A stretch of 64,000 nt of DNA from Camellia lanceoleosa (GCA_025200525.1 CM045762.1:92260717-92324716); one strand, 5' to 3'; positions 33,900-43,331 are shown, counted from the stretch's first letter. Notes: generated from the sequence alone by a model not told the origin. Numbers and translations: made by a program.

Positions 33900-35050
33900 T
33901 TGAATCTCGATCAAAAGTTTTGGTGTATTTTCTCGGAGTTTGAGCTCCACCGGTGATAGTTCTGGATTGGCCTGGTCGGTCCTAGTTTGTTCTGCATTGT
34001 TAAGAAACAAGTCCAAGGGTTAGCACGACATAAATTGCACGGCCTCAATGTGGATTTTCTTAGCTCGGTGAAGGGTTTTTGGGTTTTTGACCGGTTCGAC
34101 CCTATCTCGGCTGGGCAACTTGGCCGATTTGGCCTTCCTAGTTCGATTCTGTTTCCCTATTTTCAGCTCGGTGGAGGCCTAAGAAGAGAACTCGAACAAG
34201 TTTTAGCTCGGTTCAGTCTATAAACGAATATCATTGGATATTTAGCTTGGTCAAGGCCCCAAGTAGAGACCTCGAACGAGTTTTAGCTCGGTTAAGTCTG
34301 ATTTAGGGATCTAAATTAATGTCTAGCTCGGTTCTGTCAGTGTTCATCCAGTTCATCCTAAATTCAAGGTTCGTTCATTCAAGTAAGGAGAAAAAGGGAC
34401 ACGAAGGCCCCATCCATTCTTCAGTTTTTCCTAGGGTGTTCAAGTGTTGCCCAGAGAAAAGGGGCACCAACAAGATTCTAACATTCTAAGTTCAAGAACA
34501 CGAAGAACAGTGGGAAAAAATGAAGAACTCGAATAACTCGAGTATGAAAGTACAAAAGGAGGATGGAGAAACTTACCAATGCTAGACGCCAAGCAAGATA
34601 CAACCTCACAGACTTGATTGCAGCTTCGGAAATGGCAAGAACGGATGTGGGGAAGCAAATGGGGAGCAACGGCATTAGGGAAGGAAGTATGAGCGTTTGA
34701 AGGCTGAGGTTTTGGCTTGAAGAGGGGAATGAACAGTGAGGGGGGCAAAAGTGACCCCTCGAATGTGTATTAAAAGTGGTGGGAAAGCCAAACGGCTGCG
34801 CCGTTTGAATTCTGCGCGTGGAAGACAGCTGAGGCGTACGGACCAATAGCGTGAGGCCACGTGGCATTAAGAACGCGGCTGTCAGTACGGCTGTACGACC
34901 CTTGACAGGACTACTGAGACAATGGCCGACCAAATGGAATAGCTCGGCAACGGATTCGGTGCCAATTGTGCTCGGCCTGTACTGGCGCAACTCGATGATA
35001 GTTAGCTCGGCCATGGAGGTAACCCCAGTCACGATTAGCTCGGATGGGAT
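33900..35050. other. Tat 3' region, promoter side of the antisense ORF
   Basis: Non-coding, with repeated TTAGCTCGGTT words (for example near 34205, 34282 and 34325). A 184-codon minus-strand open frame at 34478-35032 shows no family signature and lies where the antisense gene's promoter and leader would be. Confidence 0.5.
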
Positions 35051-35061
35051 TAAGGGGCAAT
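35051..35061 (+). other. Candidate polypurine tract of the Tat element
   Basis: TAAGGGGCAAT directly precedes the right LTR start TGAGAGGGG. It is short and interrupted, hence a tentative call. Confidence 0.45.
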
Positions 35062-35961
35062 TGAGAGGGGAAATTCGGACCGGACTGTACGGCCGAGCTA
35101 CGATAACGCAGGTTGGTCAAAACTCACGGTGTCGAGCTGTGTTCTCAGTTGGCGCGGCCGCCGACCTGTGATGTGCAGCCGAAGGGATTGGTCGATCAGG
35201 CATGGATGGAGGTTCGACCGAGCTATGAATTGGAAGGCATTCGGCCGGGGGCGCAGTGATATGAAACAACCGAGCCAAGGGTAGCCCGGGCTAAACCGAG
35301 GACCGGCGAGAGACGGCGTGCCTTCACAAGAGTGGAGGTAGAGCGGTGAAAAGCCCACATGACCCGCGGATGGTCAGCCGAGAGTGACCGACCCTTCGCA
35401 GCTCAGTCATGAGCATCGCATTTTTGTCCCTCACCAAGGGACAGGTCGGCGATGCATTGCCCGGTTAAGTTGCTTGTGAGCGCAATACTCCACGTGGGAT
35501 AAACCGGTCGTGGCACTCTGGTTAAATGTACCACCTGGGCCAATGGTGTGAGGGAGAGGACGTCTGTTCCAAGCACGCGTCAATACCGTTGGGCAGGTCT
35601 GCGTGTACTGGTTGGAGGACTAGGCCTTTACACGCGTAAGGTGGTGAGAGGCGAGCGCTGCCACCTGTCCAAGGAAGGACAGCAGAGGTGGTGCGCGCAC
35701 GATCTTGGGGCTGCATGGCCAGCCTAGAAAAAGGAGGGAGAGATGAACATTAGAGGTAAGCAATTTTGCACCATCTGAAACACACTTTCTCTCTCTAACA
35801 GCCTCTTTTTTTCTCAAGTGATCTAACTTGATCGTCGAAGGGTCTATCCGGCAAACCACCGCCGGGCAGCTCACCGTTTCTGTGTTACCAGGTTAGATGC
35901 CGTCACGAGAAGCTTGGAGTTCAAGGAGTACGGAAAGCAGAGGATATCTCGCCCCCGTACA
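35062..35961 (+). repeat. Right LTR of the Tat element
   Basis: A 900-bp copy of the left LTR at 24048-24941, ending CCCCCGTACA. It is followed directly by the second copy of the host segment. Confidence 0.88.
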
Positions 35962-36320
35962 TAATGATATATAACATAGCTATTGATTTATGATTGCATG
36001 TTACTGCAATAAAGTTGACTATTCTATGTTAATTTAAATATTATTCAACAATTAACCATAATGCCATTATTTTGGTTCAGCTTAAAACTGACTTCTCCTC
36101 CTAGTGATGTTGCATTCTGTTTTATTTTATTTTTATTTCCCAGTGAATTGGGGTCTTAATCTTTGTTTTTAAAAAAATTTGTAGTTATTCTTGAGACAAC
36201 ATTGAAGTATGTGTCATCTCTTATAGATGCACCTGACAGAAGAGGGAGGAAACCTCTTTAGATGCAAGATCCATAGGTTATGTTGATGGGGTTTGCTACA
36301 TCCTGGACACATTTGTTGAT
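35962..36320 (+). repeat. Right copy of the 360-bp host segment
   Basis: Direct repeat of 23688-24047. It continues without a break into the rest of exon 2, so this side retains the original gene continuity. Confidence 0.9.
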
Positions 36321-36716
36321 TACACATACAAAAGAGATGGTGATGGGTCTTATCCCATTCATGAGGCATCGAGCCAAGGCCATATTGAAGTTGTTAAGGA
36401 GTTTCTACGACGTTTTCCAGATTCAAGAGAGTTGCTAAACAAAAAAAGGCAAAATATTCTTCACGTTGCTGCTAAGAGTGGAAAAGCCAACATTGTTAGT
36501 TATATGCTTGAAGCCCCTAAGCTTGAGATGCTTATCAATGACACAGACGAAGATGAAAACACCCCATTGCTTTTGGCCACAAAGAATGCCCGTGCTGAGA
36601 TAGTGAGCATTTTGACATGGGACAAGAGAGTTAGGTTAGAGATAAAGAATGGCGAAGGCTTTACCGCTTTAGATGTTGCTCTCACTTACGAGGGGACCAC
36701 TCACTCAATTCACGAG
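36185..36716 (+). pseudogene. Exon 2 of the ankyrin gene
   Basis: The acceptor TTTGTAG ends at 36184 and the donor GAG|GTATTT follows 36716. It encodes VILETTLKYVSSLIDA, then, after a disturbed stretch, SIGYVDGVCYILDTFVDYTY, ankyrin repeats GDGSYPIHEASSQGHIEVVK, KRQNILHVAAKSGKANIV, DENTPLLLATKNARAEIV, and a final GEGFTALDVALTYEG. Between SLIDA and SIGYV the frame is shifted and a TAG appears (near 36259): 44 bases separate the two landmark codons where a multiple of three is needed. In the left copy it is 40. The missing part should hold a PLHxAA motif. This makes the gene a likely pseudogene unless splicing avoids the region. Confidence 0.82.
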
Positions 36717-39119
36717 GTATTTTTATTATTATTATTATTATTATTAATGATTCATTCATATCATTTTTTCCGTCTTAATTTGCTCAAATGAGACTTTTAC
36801 CGAGAAGGATTTCAATAGTGTGAATTTAAACTATAAAAATTGTGTAGATATAGAGGGTGCTGTATTACTATTATTATTTTATTGATGTAATTATTATCAA
36901 AAAATAAATGTAGGGCAAAAATATAGAACCGAAAAAATCTTCACCATGAAAAATTGTCAAGTTTAACTTAGTTTAGCTAACATAACCTACGTCCACTAAA
37001 TCATATGATTATGGGTTATTTTGGATATTGTTTAGAGCAACTCTAATCATTCTCTTTATTTTTTACTAGCTAAAATATGAAATATATATATATATATATT
37101 TTTATTTATTTATTTTATTACTTTAGTATTTGATTAAGATTATTACTTAAGACTATGATCTTTTTATTTTTTATTTGTTTAAGTTTCCTACTTCATTTAT
37201 TTTCTTATTTTACAAGAATAGGATTGTTTGATTACAAGAATTATTTTTATTTTAATATTGTATTTTCCTTTAAAATATTCTTGACTAGCAAGAATATATC
37301 TTTTTCTTTTTTAGATTTCTTGATTAGCAAGAATTATTTTAGCATAAATAAAGATGTAAGCCTTGGGACAATACGGTTGATATTTGATTAATAAAAATAG
37401 AGAGTTTTCTCAATATTATTCGTTCATGTAAAGAGTATTTCTTGTTTGGATTTGTTCGTGGTTTGATCTTGTTGTTTGCTCTTCTTTCCGATATGCTTCC
37501 CTGCATCAGTTGATGCAGATTGAAATTTAAAAACTATATATTTTATTTTATTAGACTAGGATCTTTTAATTTTTTTATTTATTTAAGTTTCCTACTTCGT
37601 TTATTTTCTTATTTTACAAGAATAGGATTATTTGATCACAAGAATTATTTTTATTTCTTAATATTGTATTTTCCTGTTAAAAATTCTTGACTAGCAAGAA
37701 TATTTATTTTCCTTTTTTAGATTTCTTGATTAGTAAGAATTATTTTAGTATAAATAAAGATGTAAGTCTTAAGACAATATAGTTGATATTTGATTAATAA
37801 AAATAGAGAGTTTTCTCAATATTATTCGTTCGTAAAAAGAGTATTTCTAATTCAGATTTATTTGTGATTTAATTTTATTATTTACTCTTTTTTTCGATAC
37901 GCTTTCCTGTATCAAGGCTGTTTGTACAATTCATTATGTGACTACTTGAAAACTATTATGTGACTATTTGAAAACTATGATGCTATTTTAGAATTCCTAT
38001 ACCTTTCAAAAATATTTTTTACTGTAGCTAAACGTTGGCCCAAGTATTAACCATTGCCATAAATTGAAGAGGCGTAATTTATTTTTTTTTGTAATGTCTA
38101 TATATTTTTAGATTTTATTAATGAGTATTTTAATATTGAGTAAGAAAATTAAAAAAGATTGCACATTCTTTACCGTACATATTTTGTAAATATTGGTACA
38201 GTCATCTCAAGTTTCTTTAACAATTCTCGTAGGACAACGTTTATATTTGTTCCAACAAAACTAGTTATCTAGAAATTCTATAAAAAAAACTTAGAATGTA
38301 AGGGTGTGGTTGAGATTGAATTAGTAAATTGTGAGAGTCACATATAAAATGAATTAGATTACACATTGATATTTTTTATTAAAATTCTCAATAATAATTC
38401 AAGGTATATAATATTACTCATGTTTTTTAAATACTTGTCTTGAAAATCTCTAGTCTCTTCCCTGTTTATTCTTTTAATTTTTAATTTAGTTTTGAAAATT
38501 TAAAATCACTAGAGGATGGCAATTTTTACAATATATTAATCTTATAGAGTTTTTAAAACATGATAATTTCATTATATTTATAATTTATATGTTCTTGAAT
38601 TATAATTTTTATTTTTTTATTTTATAAATAGGAGAATCGATACTTACAAAATATTATTAACAATACTTGTACTATTTTTTCTACAAAAAAAGGTTTTTCA
38701 AAATTAAAATTAAAAAAATTTCTATTTTAACGTTGATTATATCACAAAACATGTAAGTTGATTACCAATTTTATCAATTGAAAAAGATATGTTAGAAAAA
38801 TTTGATAATGAAAATTAAATAAGTAATTTTGCATATAAAAAAAAAGAAAAAAGAAAATTAATTTTAGATAAAAAATAATATTTAAATGTCAAAAAGTGTC
38901 ATGTTGAAATTTTACCCTAAGTACCTGCAAGGGTTGGGTCGCCCCTATTATTGAACTGCTTTTACACAAATCTCTGTTGTGTTATCCATGTTAAACCATC
39001 TGTTTATTTTATTTTATTTTATTTATTTAATAACTTAGGGTTTTCGGAACAGTTTACGTGCATCTCAACTAATTTCTGTGTTAACCATGTTAAACCATCT
39101 ATTTAAAAGCCATTGACTA
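36717..39119 (+). other. Intron 2, first part
   Basis: A/T-rich intron sequence with (ATT)n at about 36720-36745 and no coding signal. It contains the duplicated block listed at 37151-37914. Confidence 0.6.
37151..37914. repeat. Two direct ~360-bp copies, LTR-like, 45 bp apart
   Basis: Copies at 37151-37508 and 37554-37914 share 'tttaagtttcctacttc', 'ttcttattttacaagaatagg', 'ttagatttcttgatta' and 'ttctcaatattattcgttc', and end CTGCATCA and CTGTATCA. Equal length, close spacing and polyadenylation-like 'aataaa' words suggest LTRs of a tiny TRIM-type element or a tandem solo-LTR pair. I see no PBS between them, so this is unproven. Confidence 0.65.
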
Positions 39120-39128
39120 TATTTTAAA

Positions 39129-39755
39129 GGGTTAATTATACTAATAGTACCTATAGTTTGGAACTTGTGTCACTTTGGTCCCGGACTTTTCAATTGAGAC
39201 ACATTTGATCCTGAATTTTGAATCTTGTTCCAAATAAGGACAATTGAAAATATCATTAGCTTTTCAAGGGTAAAATCGTCAATTTGATAAAATATAAACT
39301 AATTTGACAAAAATAAATGTCAAAAAAATATTTTTTATTTTTTTAAAATTATTTTTATCCACCAATGATAAAATTATGTAAAATTAATAAAAATTACATA
39401 ATTAATTTTTTAAAATTAATTTTACATGATCATCATTCAAACACATAATAAAAATTAATTTGGTAAAAAAAATAAATAAATGTCTAAAAGATTTATCAAT
39501 TTTACATAATTTTATTTTTAGTAGATAGAAATAATTTTTAGAAATTCAAAAATATTTGTTTGACATTTATTTTTATCAAATTAGTTTATATTTTATCAAA
39601 TTGACAATTTTACCCTTAAAAAATCTAATTATATATTCAATTGTCCTTATTTAGAACAATATTCAAAATTCATGGTCAAATGTGTCATAATTGAAAAGTC
39701 AGGGATCAAAGTGGCACAAGCCCCAAACTATAGGGACTATTTGTGTAATTTGCCC
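39129..39755. mobile_element. Mutator-like MITE with long inverted repeats
   Basis: A 627-bp element with terminal inverted repeats of roughly 250-280 bp: the left arm reads GGGTTAATTATAC...CCTATAGTTTGG, and the reverse complement of the right arm GGGCAAATTACAC...CCTATAGTTTGG. A 9-bp duplication TATTTTAAA flanks it (39120-39128, 39756-39764). Long TIRs plus a 9-bp duplication are the Mutator signature. It holds no transposase, so it is non-autonomous. It sits in intron 2 of the ankyrin gene. Confidence 0.88.
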
Positions 39756-40074
39756 TATTTTAAACTTTAGCCACCTACCTAAATAGCTATTGCAAGATTA
39801 TTGTGAAAATAATTTTTAGAGAGAATCTCAGTTCCTCACTTTGGTTTGCAGCTTCACAACCAGTATTATTTTCATTCCAAACATAGTAATTGGTACTGTT
39901 ACTCTCCGTTAAGGTTAGACATGGGTGGTGCCAAGTTTATGAACGCCTCTTCATGCTCAGAGTTTTTTTTTTTTTTTTTTTTTTTTGCAACTTTTTATCT
40001 TCTACGCTATGGAAGGCAACTCATTCTATTTCCACTTTAATAACAAACTTTCCATATGATATTGAACTAAATTG

Positions 40075-40212
40075 GCCTCGTTTGGGAACAGGCTATTTTA
40101 GTAACTTTTTAGCTTTTTACAAAAAGATGTGCAGAAAAGTAAAGAGGTGATGTGACTAGTTTTAGTTGGCTTTTTGACTTTTTGGCTAAAATAGCCACTC
40201 TCCAAACGAGGC
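40075..40212. mobile_element. Short foldback MITE in intron 2
   Basis: Perfect 11-bp ends GCCTCGTTTGG and CCAAACGAGGC, with inner pairing 'ggctatttta' and 'taaaatagcc'. About 138 bp. The bases after the right end repeat part of the left arm ('tattttagtaacttttta'). Confidence 0.75.
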
Positions 40213-40230
40213 TATTTTAGTAACTTTTTA

Positions 40231-40497
40231 CATGAGTTGAAACTGACCCTCTCCAATGTTGCAGCGGCTAACACGGATGGCCTTGAGATATGCTAGTGCA
40301 CCACGAGGGCAGCCAATGACCACCGAAATGGAAAAAAATTCAAATGTAAAATTAATTATTTTGAATTTTTCATGTTATCATTGTTGAGTGATCACATGAG
40401 TTGAAACTGACCCTCTCCAATGTTGCAGCGGCTAACACTGATAGCCATGACACATGTTAGTGAACCACAAGGGCAGCCAAAGACAGGTTAGCGGCTA
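40231..40497 (+). repeat. 164-bp tandem duplication of the exon 3 splice region
   Basis: The block from CATGAGTTGAAACTGACC through the acceptor TTGCAG into CGGCTAACAC appears at 40231 and again at 40395. A third, shorter CGGCTAACA occurs at 40492. Each of the first two carries its own acceptor and exon start. Confidence 0.85.
40265..40345 (+). pseudogene. Exon 3 of the ankyrin gene (first copy)
   Basis: After the acceptor at 40264 the phase-0 frame reads RLTRMALRYASAPRGQPMTT, the segment that follows the ankyrin repeats in this family and precedes the membrane part. A duplicate at 40429-40488 reads RLTLIAMTHVSEPQGQPKT. Both run into stops unless spliced onward; the copy-two end AAGACAG|GTTAGC resembles a donor. 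The right end given here is approximate. Confidence 0.65.
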
Positions 40498-40744
40498 ACA
40501 TTGATCATTCGTGTTTCCTTGCAATTGGCGTTGCCATTGTTCGGGGGAGCTCTTATGATGGTCGCAATATCATTCATGACAGGTGTTTATCTAGTGGTGA
40601 GCAACCTTAATTGGCTTTCTTATGTTATTTTGATCATGGGCTTAATCTTTGTCCTTGCCCTTTCCACGCTGCTGATTCTATTCTTTCTACCAACTTCCTT
40701 GAACCATCACATGCTACGCTACATCTTCTACTATCCATTTTCTC
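40492..40744 (+). pseudogene. C-terminal transmembrane part of the ankyrin gene, cut by a copia element
   Basis: An open frame, beginning RLTLIIRVSLQLALPLFGG, with two to three hydrophobic spans (MMVAISFMTGVYLV and WLSYVILIMGLIFVLALST) then LLILFFLPTSLNHHMLRYIF. This resembles the last membrane helices of ACD6/ITN1-type proteins, but the V-P-G-G-Y element of the PGG domain is absent. The copia insertion at 40745 replaces the natural end with two codons and a stop. The host frame resumes at 43300 and stops at 43329-43331. Confidence 0.72.
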
Positions 40745-40962
40745 TGTTAGAATAATTGTATAGGGAAAGAGAGAGAGAGAATTAATTATGTATGTATTGA
40801 TGTATTTAATTGTATTGAATAATTTGTTTACAGGGTTCAAAGGACTCTCCTTTATAGAAGAGAGTAGTTACATCAAGTAGCTTGTAAGTGGCCACCGAAA
40901 GGCTAAAGCAAAAGGACACTAATTATTAAAATTACACACTAACATAAAATAATATACTAACA
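40745..40962 (-). repeat. Copia LTR (3' LTR in the minus sense)
   Basis: 218 bp. The minus-strand polypurine tract GAGTTTGAGGGGGGCTG adjoins it at about 40961-40977. It contains a minus-strand TATAAA at 40851-40856. Confidence 0.9.
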
Positions 40963-41130
40963 GCCCCCCTCAAACTCAAGGAGGATAGGTACAAACCAAC
41001 TTGAGTTTAAAGAGAGTAACAAAACAGGAAAATAAACGAATACATAAAATAAAATAAGATAGGAGACACTGTATGGTTGTGTCAGACCGTTGGTGAAGAC
41101 ACTGTATGGTCGTGTCGGACCGTTGTAGTA

Positions 41131-41308
41131 GGACAATTTACGAGATCATGTCGGACCGATGTAGAAGCTAACCGGAATCAATGTCGGGACAGTTTACGAG
41201 GTCATGCCGGACCGATGTAGAAGCTAACCCGAATCAATGTCGGGACAGTTTACAGGGTCATGTCGGATCGATGTAGAAGCTAACCGGAATCAATATCGGG
41301 ACATGTAA
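41131..41308. repeat. Three 56-bp tandem units in the copia 3' region
   Basis: Units start GGGACAGTTTACGAGGTCAT and end CGAATCAATGTC, at about 41131, 41186 and 41242, with few differences. A related shorter repeat 'cactgtatggt(t/c)gtgtc(a/g)gaccgttg' precedes them at 41069-41126. Confidence 0.85.
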
Positions 41309-41397
41309 CAATAGTTTGAATTGAGAGAATATGAGGAGATGAAGAGATATAAGAAAATATAGTAGAACTGGAGGTCATATGATTACAACAAGCAGAG

Positions 41398-42477
41398 TCA
41401 AAACCAAGAAGAGTTACCTGGAATCACAGACAAAGCAGTAGGAGGAGGTGTACCGGAAGGGGAGAGAAGGTGTTTGAACATGGCCTCTACATCCGTTGGA
41501 GAAAAGAGAAGGGTAGATGGAGCAGGAGACTCAGAAAAACCCTCAGAGACAGCAATAAAGGCAGCAACAGCAGTGTGATGAGACTGATTCCCGGAATGAG
41601 ACTGATTCCTGGAATGAGACTGATTCCCGGAACGATGAAAGCTCCCCCGGGAAGAACCACCGCGAGAAGAGTGGTTGTTGGAGGAGGAGCGGGATGGATT
41701 GCGAAAACAATCATGTTGCAGATGATTAGGACTAAGTTTGTTGCAGTATCGACAGGTTCTGACTGGGCAATTGACTAGGAGATGTGTTGAAGGAAGGCCT
41801 CGATTCTGACAATAGAGGCAGGCAGTGGTCCGCTGGGTAAAGAATGGCCGGTACGGAGGAGTGGCAAGAACAGAGTCCACATGATGAGTTTGGAGAGTGC
41901 CAAGACGAGTCTCCTCTGATAGTAACTCAGAAATGGCTTGTTCCAAAGTGAGCAAAGGATGGCGATGAAGAAGAGAGGCACGTACAGGCTCAAAAGATGA
42001 AGTGAGAACCATGAGAAAGTGCACTAACCTTTGCTGATTACGATAGGCAGTAAATAAGACAGCATCTTCTCGGTGAGGCCAAGTCGGCTCGAAAAGAGCA
42101 AGCTGGTCCCAAACGGAGTACATTTGAGAAAGGAAGTCATTGATGGACTGACTAGATTCTTGGCGCATTCGATGAAGCTGGCTCTGAAGTTGATATTGAT
42201 GTGCAAGACCAGTAGTCTGGTATCGTTCTTTCAAAAAATCCCAGATGTCCTTTGCAGGAGTAGTGATAGAGTCAAGCTGAAAGCGACCAAACTGAAGACT
42301 GATAGAGGTAACAGATATATTTCGAAACCAGGTAATGATTTGGTAATTTTTACTGTCCCAGTCCTCAAGTCGGTCTTCATATGTAGTAGCAGTAGTTTCA
42401 GCAGTGTCTTTCACTGGATGGGTCACATCCCCGGTGATAATTCGCCAGAGCTTCTTTCCTTTGAGGAAGAAAGACAT
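41398..42477 (-). CDS. Copia gag polyprotein
   Basis: An intact 359-residue frame. The N-terminal half carries the copia gag signature: LWRIITGDVTHP, YEDRLEDWDSKNYQIITWF, ISLQFGRFQLDSITTPAKDI and WDFLKERYQTTGLAHQYQLQ, then SQSINDFLSQMYSVWDQLA. The C-terminal half has two unusual zinc-knuckle-like clusters, CLYCQNRGLPSTHLLVNC and CRYCNKLSPNHLQHDC, followed by an Arg/Ser/Gly-rich basic tail containing three HSxNQS repeats. It would package the element's RNA. No protease motif follows and the frame ends before the 3' repeats, so the missing pol functions must come in trans. Confidence 0.85.
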   Translation of the reverse strand: MSFFLKGKKLWRIITGDVTHPVKDTAETTATTYEDRLEDWDSKNYQIITWFRNISVTSISLQFGRFQLDSITTPAKDIWDFLKERYQTTGLAHQYQLQSQLHRMRQESSQSINDFLSQMYSVWDQLALFEPTWPHREDAVLFTAYRNQQRLVHFLMVLTSSFEPVRASLLHRHPLLTLEQAISELLSEETRLGTLQTHHVDSVLATPPYRPFFTQRTTACLYCQNRGLPSTHLLVNCPVRTCRYCNKLSPNHLQHDCFRNPSRSSSNNHSSRGGSSRGSFHRSGNQSHSRNQSHSGNQSHHTAVAAFIAVSEGFSESPAPSTLLFSPTDVEAMFKHLLSPSGTPPPTALSVIPGNSSWF

Positions 42478-42599
42478 GGCTTGGGCTCATAAAACATAGT
42501 TGGAGCCATTCAAAATAACGGAAATGGGATGGAAGGCATCATGACGATCCATAATAATGGTTGAGCAGGGCTAAATTGATAGGAATAGACCTGTAGGAG

Positions 42600-42960
42600 C
42601 AAAATTAGGTAAAACAGAGTGTACCAGTGAGTTCGGAAGGTTGAAAATAGCTAGGAAAGGTGGGCTGTGCAGAGATGATGTCAGCAGGCTGAAAAATGAT
42701 GTCAGCGGCGCACGTTAGCAGAACGGCGCACGCGGGGCTTACAGTAGCAAGCTGGCGCACGCGGGTGCACGATAGCGGAACGGCGCAGGCGCGGCTTACG
42801 GTAGACAGATGGCGCACGCGGGTGCACGGTAGCAGGTACGGCGCACGAAAGCGCAGAGCTGTGGGCGTGTGAAGGCGCGTGTGAGAGTGGCAACGGAAGC
42901 AGAGACGCGCCGATCACAAATTCGGCGCGTGAGAGCGCGTGACGGATTTTCTGACGACGG
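42600..42960. repeat. GC-rich leader of the copia element with degenerate repeats
   Basis: Between the PBS and the gag start lies a GC-rich stretch of repeats built on GCGCACGCGGGTGCACG and 'acggtagca', about 60-65 bp apart (near 42720, 42752, 42783 and 42813). Its composition contrasts sharply with the A/T-rich LTRs. Confidence 0.75.
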
Positions 42961-43066
42961 GCGTGGTGCCGTTGGAATCGTAAGGAGATTCCGAGCTGTT
43001 TGGTGTATGCCACTTGTGTACGAGACTAAGCACCAAAATTGAAGAATGCCAGAATTGTATAACTGG

Positions 43067-43078
43067 GCTCTGATACCA
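43067..43078 (-). other. Primer-binding site of the copia element
   Basis: The minus strand reads TGGTATCAGAGC, complementary to the 3' end of initiator tRNA-Met, directly abutting the LTR edge at 43079. Typical for copia elements. Confidence 0.92.
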
Positions 43079-43294
43079 TGTTAGAATAATTGTATAGGGA
43101 AAGAGAGAGAGAATCAATTATGTATGTATTGATGTATTTAATTGTATTGAATAATTTGTTTACAGGGTTCAAAGGACTCTCCTTTATAGAAGAGAGTAGT
43201 TACATCAAGTAACTTATAAGTGGCCACCGAAAGGCTAAAGCAAAAAGGCACTAATTATTAAAGTTACACACTAACATATAATAATATACTAACA
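43079..43294 (-). repeat. Copia LTR (5' LTR in the minus sense) with TATA box
   Basis: 216 bp, matching 40745-40962. The minus-strand TATAAA at 43183-43188 is the likely promoter of the gag transcript. Confidence 0.9.
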
Positions 43295-43299
43295 TTCTC

Positions 43300-43331
43300 T
43301 TTTGCTATTAATCATCAAAAAGTGGAGTTGA
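43300..43331 (+). pseudogene. Displaced last codons of the ankyrin gene
   Basis: If the copia element and one TTCTC copy are ignored, the host frame continues from 40744 into these bases for about ten codons (hydrophobic, then KKWS) and ends in TGA at 43329-43331. The excision site is therefore exactly in frame. Confidence 0.7.

Larger units (their letters stand above)
24048..35961 (+). mobile_element. Tat-type Ty3/gypsy retrotransposon, 11.9 kb, decayed
   Basis: LTRs at 24048-24941 and 35062-35961 begin TGAGAGGG and end CCCCCGTACA. A PBS follows the left LTR. The internal order is gag, protease, RT, RNase H, archaeal-type RNase H, integrase, a repeat-rich spacer and an antisense ORF. The second RNase H and the antisense ORF are hallmarks of the Tat lineage. 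At least nine in-frame or frame-ending nonsense codons plus frameshifts inactivate it. There is no 5-bp target-site duplication: the left flank ends CATTTGT and the right flank starts TAATGATAT. Instead a 360-bp host segment is repeated on both sides. Confidence 0.9.
40745..43294 (-). mobile_element. Non-autonomous Ty1/copia element (gag only), 2,550 bp
   Basis: LTRs at 40745-40962 and 43079-43294, both starting TGTTAGAATAATTG and ending TACTAACA. The 5-bp duplication TTCTC flanks it (40740-40744, 43295-43299). PBS and polypurine tract place transcription on the minus strand. The interior has one long gag frame and no protease, integrase or RT, so mobility would need a partner element. The LTRs differ at about 6 bases plus one 2-bp indel, about 97% identity by eye, indicating a fairly recent insertion. 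Confidence 0.92.

Noticed and set aside
34478..35032. 184-codon minus-strand frame in the Tat 3' region
   Set aside because: No recognisable domain or compositional evidence; it overlaps the presumed promoter side of the antisense ORF.
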